DNA of 12,327 nt, from the NCBI GenBank assembly GCA_031258755.1, contig JAIRMK010000086.1:1-12327 (forward strand). The letters are read 5' to 3'. Positions 7,527 to 12,327 of the stretch are shown here, piece by piece. Positions within the stretch are counted from its first letter, which is position 1, and every line of letters starts with the position of its first letter. Under the pieces are notes generated by a model. That model searched no databases, was not told the origin of the DNA, and worked only from the letters and a program-made list of their open reading frames with translations. The stretch is from Prevotellaceae bacterium. GTDB lineage: Bacteria > Bacteroidota > Bacteroidia > Bacteroidales > UBA932. Made by a program: the position numbers and the translations under genes.

Positions 7527-7606
7527 CCTCACCCCCCGACCCCCTCTCCCAAGGGCGAGGGGGAGAAATACTCCCCTTTCCTTCAGGAGAGGGGCCGGGG
7601 GTGAGG
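7527..7606. repeat. Long GC-rich imperfect inverted repeat with a nested stem
   Basis: The left arm (7527-7549) and right arm (7586-7606) are near-perfect reverse complements: CCTCACCCCC with CTCTCC, against GGAGAG with GGGGGTGAGG. Inside, 7540-7550 pairs with 7553-7563 with one mismatch, so two foldings compete. Sequences of this CTCACCCCC...CTCTCCC kind occur as dispersed intergenic repeats in many unrelated bacteria, from memory. Its place between converging genes fits a bidirectional terminator or a REP-like insertion. Confidence 0.8.
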
Positions 7607-7747
7607 CCGCTTTATCGCCCGCAGGGCATTTATCAAAATGAACAACGAATAATGAACAATGAAATAAACAACTCAACAATTCAACAGTTAAACAAATAAA
7701 CAATCTTTAAATTATGAAATCTTTGAATTTCTCTGAAATGGTTAGCG

Positions 7748-9148
7748 CTATTCTTCACTCCAGTCATCCGTACGGAATGAAGAGGCGGGCAGTCCGGCAT
7801 TGTTAAATAAAGTTCCGACGGTGAAATTTTCCCACCCATAGCGTACGGCCACAGGCTGCGGCACACTGTCGCAGGTGACTTCAACCGTTTTTCCTTTGAT
7901 GATGGCCGTAGCCGGATAAAAACGTTTATCACTGCCCGCCACGGTAAAGCCATCCAACGGTTTCCCCAGCGTAGTGAAGCCGTTGTCGGCATATTCAAAA
8001 TGAAGTATAACTTTATGTTCGGCGACTTCCATTGTTTTATATACAGGCCCGGAGAATGCGATGCCGTCAAGTTGGTAAGTTTTTGCCAGCGCCCAATAAG
8101 CAAGGCGTTTACCGACCGTGATTTTTTCGCCCGGATGTATGGTTTCATATTCTCCGATATCCATCGTAACAGCCATGCCTGTGTTATTCGTCGTGCGCAT
8201 GGCGTCTAACTGCGCTTCCCGCAAATAGGCGGTATTGACGGTAGCGCTATATTTATACGGCGCTATTTGCACGAAATAAAAAGGAAAATCACCTTGCTGC
8301 CACAATGCACGCCAGTTATCTATCATAGCCGGGAAAAGACGTCGATAAAGTGCGGGATTGGTGCGATTCTCTTCACCTTGATACCAGATAACGCCGCGAA
8401 TACCGAAGTCAATGATGGGATAAATCATGGCATTAAATAAGTACGCAGGCGTTTTAGCCGGCGTCCGCTCGGACAGGTCTATTTCCGGAAATTTCTTCAA
8501 CGCTTCACTATCCATCCATGCTTCTGCCGGAGAGCCGCCCCAACTGCTATGAATAAGCCCTATCGGGACTTGTAATACCTCATGCAAATATTTTCCATAT
8601 ACATAAGCCACCGCACTGAAATCAACGACGGCAGAGGGCTGCGAGCGTTTCCATTCGCCTTCGCAATCAGTTACCGGCTGCGGACTGGTTTTTCGTGTAA
8701 CAGTGAACAAACGGATATCGTTATCCGCACTGTTGGCCACTACATCGTTACTGCCATATACCGGTTGCGAGTTATAGCCACGAAAAGACATTTGCATGTT
8801 AGACTGTCCGCTGCACAGCCACACTTCGCCGAGAAGGACATCGGCAAGCACAATAGTCTGCGTCGTCGAGGCGATAGTAATATCGTAAGGCCCCCCAGCG
8901 CCGGGTGTATATACCGAAACAAGCCACTTGCCGTCGGCCACTGTGGCGTGGTATTCTTTTCCGGGCTCCCATCCTGCTTTAACCGTAATTTTCGACTCAT
9001 CACTCCATCCCCATAGTTTTACCGTACTGTTCTGCTGCAACACCATGTGGTCGGAAATGATTGCGGGCAATTGTATAGCCGCATATACCGACACGGTTAC
9101 ACTTACTAAAAAACACAGCAAAATAACTTTACACACATAAGTTTTCAT
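7748..9148 (-). CDS. Sialate O-acetylesterase (SGNH/GDSL hydrolase), secreted
   Basis: This 466-residue protein removes O-acetyl esters from sialic acids, making acetylated sialoglycans or free sialic acid accessible to sialidases and catabolism. A signal peptide (basic start, hydrophobic 8-20, likely cleavage near VYA-A at 23/24) sends it to the periplasm or beyond. The family hallmark ISDHMVLQQ follows (31-39). SGNH elements in order are LCSGQSNMQM with nucleophile Ser116, SSWGGSPAEAW (201-211), GVIWYQGEEN (252-261), and DIGEYETIHPGEK with Asp330 and His338. The C-terminal part (about 365-466) is the beta-rich domain common to this family. It lies 21 bp after the sialidase on the same strand and is probably the second gene of that unit. 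An acetyl-xylan-type esterase of the same superfamily is possible from sequence alone; the sialidase neighbour favours sialate. Confidence 0.92.
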   Translation of the reverse strand: MKTYVCKVILLCFLVSVTVSVYAAIQLPAIISDHMVLQQNSTVKLWGWSDESKITVKAGWEPGKEYHATVADGKWLVSVYTPGAGGPYDITIASTTQTIVLADVLLGEVWLCSGQSNMQMSFRGYNSQPVYGSNDVVANSADNDIRLFTVTRKTSPQPVTDCEGEWKRSQPSAVVDFSAVAYVYGKYLHEVLQVPIGLIHSSWGGSPAEAWMDSEALKKFPEIDLSERTPAKTPAYLFNAMIYPIIDFGIRGVIWYQGEENRTNPALYRRLFPAMIDNWRALWQQGDFPFYFVQIAPYKYSATVNTAYLREAQLDAMRTTNNTGMAVTMDIGEYETIHPGEKITVGKRLAYWALAKTYQLDGIAFSGPVYKTMEVAEHKVILHFEYADNGFTTLGKPLDGFTVAGSDKRFYPATAIIKGKTVEVTCDSVPQPVAVRYGWENFTVGTLFNNAGLPASSFRTDDWSEE

Positions 9149-9169
9149 AGTATTTGGTTTTATTGTTCG

Positions 9170-10819
9170 TTATTTTAAAATATCTTTCAATGGTATTTTT
9201 TGAAAAACCAAATCGGCCTGACTGCTCTCGTATAAAATTCCGATGTGCTGTTCATCTACCGAAGAGAGGCAGGAGTATCCCCTACTACGGCCTTCATCTA
9301 AGCATATCCAGTGAGCCGGCGGCCATGTTTCACCTTCATCAAAGCTAACCTTCAGGGTGATATGATCGCGTGATTTTTTCGAATTAGGATTAGCGAATAA
9401 CAAGATGCTTTTTTTCTCTCCGTTTTCCGTGTAAGTGTGCTTGTGCAAACTTGCCATACAGGTAGGCTCGATAAGCGCATGATGCGACGAGGGATGTATC
9501 GTCCATGTGTGGCCAAGGTCGGCGGTCACAGCAATAGCACGGCCGTTAGTATTTGTCGTATCTTTGCGATTACGGTTATCACGCATGTTCAGCATGAGCA
9601 GTCCGTCAGACAATTCAACCACCGCACATTCAGTAGTACCTGTAGGCGCCTCAACGGCAGGATTGCCGGTAACCCACGTCACACCGCCATCTTTACTCCA
9701 TGTAACGGTCGAAAATGATTTTCCGTTTTCATCGCGACCTTGCGTGGGCATTACCAAAGTGCCGTCAACCATTGTGATGCCTCTACCGGGTGCAGGCGCC
9801 CAAAGCCACCACTCCCGCTGTTTGCACATTGTAGTAAGATTTGCCAACGCCGACCATGTTTGTCCGTCATCCACACTTTTTGTGAGTAGAAACTGGCTGG
9901 TTTCTTTCACACCAAAACCGGCTTGCGAGCCTTTATCTCGCCATTGATGATTCCACTCCTTTGAAGACTCGTTTAATCCTTTAATCCATTTTCCATGTTT
10001 ATCCAACACGCCATACATCCACAGTCCGGCAATGAAAACAGTGCCGGTATTCTCGTCCACCAGGATACAAGCATCACTAATACCGTTGAACTTTTCGGGC
10101 AGTCCGCCCCACGCTCCTCTATCCATAACGATCTGCATAGGCGCCCAAGTATTTCCACCGTCCACACTGCGGCTTAACCCAATGTCAATGTTGCCCTGCA
10201 AATCGCCGCCCTTGTCGTGACGAACGTCGTAAATGGCAAGCAACGTTCCTTCGCGCGATGTGGCTAAACCGGGAATACGATAGGTATGAACATTGTCGTC
10301 ACGATGTTGACGTACCGCCACACCAATGCGCAATCCCTCGCCACACGTTGTCTTATGAATATCCACGTCACCCTTGCCGGTTTGTATTTCCGTGCAGCGA
10401 ACATGCACTCGTCCGGTCAGGTCAATAGTGTTTTTCAATTTCACGGAAACCCATAAGAGAAGTGTATCGGCATCAACCGGATAATCTCCGGTAAAAACAA
10501 TGTTTTTTGCGGCGGGCATTGCCGTCCCGAACTGTTTTTGGGTAGAAAAAACTGTTTTATCTCCGGCAAAAAATAAAGCTATTGAATCGATTTGATCAAG
10601 TTGCGAAGTGCCCTCTAATGAACAACACACCTTCGACAAGGTATAGGCTTCCGTCCCGGAATTAATAAGTTGCAACTTTAATACCGGATTGTGCGCTTTC
10701 ATCGTCAATACCGGATAGACCGGTTGCTCCGACACCAAACGCACAGGTGAATGAGATGAACAGGAGCATAAGATCAGAGCGGTAATCCAATAAAATAATA
10801 TGATAACTTTTGTTTTCAT
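9170..10819 (-). CDS. nanH: Exo-alpha-sialidase (GH33), lipoprotein
   Basis: This 549-residue enzyme cleaves terminal sialic acid from host glycoconjugates. I place the start at the ATG at 10817-10819, because the protein then begins with a lipoprotein signal ending in the lipobox LCSC (Cys20). An in-frame ATG 60 bp upstream would add 20 residues with no function in export. An N-terminal beta-sandwich of the sialidase-associated type (about 25-160) precedes the six-bladed propeller. Five Asp boxes are present: SVDGGNTW (218-225), SVDDGQTW (315-322), SKDGGVTW (375-382), TADLGHTW (432-439) and SFDEGETW (492-499). The arginine triad is Arg181 in TYRIPGLA, Arg413 in NMRDN and Arg513 in SRGYSCL. 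Asp206 in DLQGNID is the likely acid/base; Tyr515 with Glu398 in GTTECAVVEL is the nucleophile pair. The residue roles are inferred from the Bacteroides sialidase family. It is followed by the O-acetylesterase, its natural partner. Confidence 0.96.
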   Translation of the reverse strand: MKTKVIILFYWITALILCSCSSHSPVRLVSEQPVYPVLTMKAHNPVLKLQLINSGTEAYTLSKVCCSLEGTSQLDQIDSIALFFAGDKTVFSTQKQFGTAMPAAKNIVFTGDYPVDADTLLLWVSVKLKNTIDLTGRVHVRCTEIQTGKGDVDIHKTTCGEGLRIGVAVRQHRDDNVHTYRIPGLATSREGTLLAIYDVRHDKGGDLQGNIDIGLSRSVDGGNTWAPMQIVMDRGAWGGLPEKFNGISDACILVDENTGTVFIAGLWMYGVLDKHGKWIKGLNESSKEWNHQWRDKGSQAGFGVKETSQFLLTKSVDDGQTWSALANLTTMCKQREWWLWAPAPGRGITMVDGTLVMPTQGRDENGKSFSTVTWSKDGGVTWVTGNPAVEAPTGTTECAVVELSDGLLMLNMRDNRNRKDTTNTNGRAIAVTADLGHTWTIHPSSHHALIEPTCMASLHKHTYTENGEKKSILLFANPNSKKSRDHITLKVSFDEGETWPPAHWICLDEGRSRGYSCLSSVDEQHIGILYESSQADLVFQKIPLKDILK

Positions 10820-10825
10820 ATCGTA

Positions 10826-10833
10826 CAAAATTA
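10826..10833 (-). promoter_or_regulatory. TAnnTTTG box immediately upstream of the sialidase
   Basis: On the minus strand TAATTTTG matches the Bacteroidetes -7 consensus and ends 6 nt before the chosen sialidase ATG. Used as a promoter it would give a leaderless or nearly leaderless transcript. Only a T-rich stretch, not a clear TTG, sits at the -33 distance, so this may be chance in AT-rich DNA. Confidence 0.3.
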
Positions 10834-10835
10834 AC

Positions 10836-10890
10836 AAAAAATACGGAACTAAAAAAGCTTGTCCGAAACAGACATTCATAGTCCCGTATT
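10836..10890 (-). terminator. Probable rho-independent terminator of the PKD/LamG gene
   Basis: On the minus strand AATACGGGACT (10890-10880) pairs with AGTTCCGTATT (10850-10840) over 11 positions, one of them a G-U wobble. The last bases of the second arm merge into a run of six T (10841-10836). The 29-nt loop contains a smaller TGTC/GACA stem. It begins 12 bp after the stop of the PKD/LamG gene and ends before the sialidase start, so it would separate the two units. The large loop lowers confidence. Confidence 0.6.
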
Positions 10891-10901
10891 ATTTGTATTT
10901 G

Positions 10902-12327
10902 TTATAAATTATACAATTCTTGTACTTCGCTTAATGTAAGCGCTTTCTTATATACGATCAGGTCGTCCAACATGCCATCGAATAGATTAGACCAGGAGGT
11001 TGCTGTTTGCTGCACGCCTATCTTGAAAAATGGACAATTAGGGTTCACTGTATCACCCGGCCCTGCTGCTGTATTAGCAGTGCCCACTTGTACACCGTCG
11101 AGATACATTTTTGTTCCTGTGGCGTCTCTCGTACAAACCACATGATGCCAATTGTCATCAGCAATGCTACTGCCGGCCACTGCCGGGGCGACATGAATAG
11201 TACCGCCTTTTTCGATATTCAATGTAATATTCCGCGAAGCATTACTATACAAGCGCATCCATGTTTGCAGGTCGCCACTTCCGAAGCCTCCTTCCATCCA
11301 TATCATCATTTGTTTTCGGTTTGTTCCGTTGAGCGCACTGGAGTTGATCCACACGGCGACACTGAAATCACCCGTTCCGAAATCGAAAGAAGTGGCATTA
11401 TTCAATATTAGTCCGCCTGTTCCATTAAACACGGCCACATTGCCGGCTACATTCTTCCGATCGATAGCGGTATAGGTGCTGTTGCCGGTGTGTGTAATAA
11501 GCGTTGCCGTGCCTCCGGTCAAGGAAGAAGCTGTCAGCTTGAATGGGCCAACATCGTTGACGTTGTTGTTGAATGGGAAGAAAGCCGTTAAGGTATTGTT
11601 GAAGTTTGGAATAACCAGGATGTAATCGTCAATCTCTTTAGTTGAGGTATTGAGGGTATTATTGACGAAGTTGCTGGCCTGTAACGTAACTTTATACCTA
11701 CCAGGCGTGTTGTAGGTGACTACCGGGTTTTGCGCGGTGGAATTTACCGGCGTTCCGCCTTCAAATGTCCACGTCCACGATTCGGCGGTACCAATAGACC
11801 GGTCGCTGAATGTAATACTTCCACCGACGTAGGTAGCGGTATAATTACAACTGAAGTCCGCCTCCACTTTCGTCGGATCTATAACGGTCAAGTAATCTGT
11901 TTTGGTTAACGTGCCGGAATGTTTAGGATTACTGGCTACCAACGTAACCGTATAGGTGCCTTCACTGAAAGAAAGTTGTGGGTTTTGTTCGGTTGAAGTC
12001 AGCGGTACACCTGTTTGCGGGGTAAAAGTCCATTGCCATGAATCCGGCAACCCGCTGGTTTTATCGGTAAATGTAATTACATCAGTTTCTACAGCGCTTG
12101 TTTTGCTGGCTTCAAAATCGACCACAATTTCATTATAATCTACTGATATAATATTGGTTTTCGAAACCTGTGCTATTCCAGCGGCATTTTTAACTTCCAG
12201 CGTAACGGAATATTGGCCGGGTTGATTGTACACTACTGTAGGACAAGACAAATTGGATGTTTCGGGTGTTCCTCCCGGAAATGTCCAATTCCATGAAGAG
12301 GGATTTCCTTGCGTTTGATCAAAGAAA
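10902..12327 (-). CDS. PKD-repeat and LamG-domain surface protein, 5' partial
   Basis: The frame stays open to the right edge, so the start lies outside; 474 residues are visible. In order there are the end of one PKD domain (1 to about 62: SSWNWTFPGGTP, then VVYNQPGQYSVTLEV), a second (about 69-148: SWQWTF, GTYTVTLVASN) and a third (about 155-238: SWTWTFEGGTP, YNTPGRYKVTLQASN). A concanavalin/LamG-like jellyroll (about 244-474) begins LTAFFPFNNN, contains FSVAVWINSS and DDNWHHVVCTRD, and ends DDLIVYKKALTLSEVQELYNL. PKD domains are Ig-like spacers and LamG_3 domains often bind sugars, so an extracellular adhesion or glycan-binding role is inferred. No catalytic motif and no type IX secretion C-terminal domain is visible; the protein ends directly at the LamG fold, so any anchor or enzyme would be in the missing N-terminal part. 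A TTG at 12251 is in frame but lies within a PKD domain and is not a start. Confidence 0.88.
   Translation of the reverse strand, partial: FFDQTQGNPSSWNWTFPGGTPETSNLSCPTVVYNQPGQYSVTLEVKNAAGIAQVSKTNIISVDYNEIVVDFEASKTSAVETDVITFTDKTSGLPDSWQWTFTPQTGVPLTSTEQNPQLSFSEGTYTVTLVASNPKHSGTLTKTDYLTVIDPTKVEADFSCNYTATYVGGSITFSDRSIGTAESWTWTFEGGTPVNSTAQNPVVTYNTPGRYKVTLQASNFVNNTLNTSTKEIDDYILVIPNFNNTLTAFFPFNNNVNDVGPFKLTASSLTGGTATLITHTGNSTYTAIDRKNVAGNVAVFNGTGGLILNNATSFDFGTGDFSVAVWINSSALNGTNRKQMMIWMEGGFGSGDLQTWMRLYSNASRNITLNIEKGGTIHVAPAVAGSSIADDNWHHVVCTRDATGTKMYLDGVQVGTANTAAGPGDTVNPNCPFFKIGVQQTATSWSNLFDGMLDDLIVYKKALTLSEVQELYNL

Larger units (their letters stand above)
7336..7747. other. Structured, repeat-rich convergent intergenic region (412 bp), no gene
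   Basis: The region separates the plus-strand metY operon from the minus-strand esterase/sialidase genes. Its outer parts (about 7336-7415 and 7630-7735) are AT-rich and made of degenerate simple repeats (AATCAAAAATCGT-like on the left, AACAAT/AATGAAC-like on the right). The centre (about 7436-7628) is GC-rich and full of inverted repeats. The short open frames on both strands read only low-complexity Pro/Arg/Gly sequence and share the hairpins, so I treat none as coding. It looks like an intergenic mobile or REP/MITE-like element that may also end transcription from both sides. Confidence 0.7.

Noticed and set aside
7395..7703. Short open frames on both strands in the convergent intergenic region
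   Set aside because: They are built from the inverted and simple repeats and have no conserved protein features.
7336..7747. CRISPR array or tRNA in the structured intergenic region
   Set aside because: There are no regularly spaced identical repeats and no cloverleaf with the TTCGA-type T-loop. The palindromes all differ from one another.
10820..10879. Upstream ATG extending the sialidase by 20 residues
   Set aside because: The extension would bury the lipoprotein signal, overlaps the terminator-like hairpin, and adds no recognisable sequence. The ATG at 10819 gives a normal lipoprotein start.

Overview
The window looks like a chromosomal segment of a host-associated Bacteroidales bacterium, perhaps from the Tannerellaceae/Dysgonomonadaceae side; this is inferred from gene content, not from a search. 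The signs are a GH92 mannosidase and a five-Asp-box sialidase, both with lipoprotein signals, a sialate O-acetylesterase of the Bacteroidetes type, a PKD/LamG surface protein, Rpn-type and AAA/DUF4143 genes of kinds that are often multicopy in this phylum, and TAnnTTTG-type -7 promoter boxes without Shine-Dalgarno sequences.

Layout. Positions 1-975 (+) hold the 3' part of an Rpn/PD-(D/E)XK nuclease-family gene with a 12-bp in-frame tandem repeat. A GH92 alpha-mannosidase lipoprotein (996-3278, +) follows after 20 bp. A promoter-like stretch precedes an AAA ATPase with a C-terminal DUF4143/PD-(D/E)XK-like part (3387-4730, +). Another promoter-like stretch leads into a two-gene sulfur amino acid operon (+): O-acetylhomoserine sulfhydrylase (metY, 4801-6105) and a divergent Cys/Met-metabolism PLP enzyme (6112-7335). 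The interval 7336-7747, between converging transcription units, has no credible gene but carries GC-rich inverted repeats flanked by AT-rich simple repeats. On the minus strand follow a sialate O-acetylesterase (7748-9148), a sialidase lipoprotein (9170-10819), a probable rho-independent terminator (10836-10890), and the 3' part of a PKD-PKD-PKD-LamG protein (10902 to the right edge).

How the genes fit together. The sialidase/esterase pair would act in series on host sialoglycans: the esterase removes O-acetyl groups that hinder sialidases, and the sialidase releases the terminal sialic acid. The GH92 enzyme keeps all the residues I associate with alpha-1,2-mannosidase activity and would act on high-mannose glycans, so the glycan genes share a host-glycoprotein theme. 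No SusC/SusD pair or regulator is visible. The metY pair is a separate methionine/cysteine unit. The Rpn-type and AAA/DUF4143 genes have no evident metabolic link to their neighbours.

I see no clear new multi-gene system. The points most worth a second look are the altered active-site motifs of the second PLP enzyme, the structured convergent intergenic element, and the 12-bp repeat tract of the Rpn-type gene.
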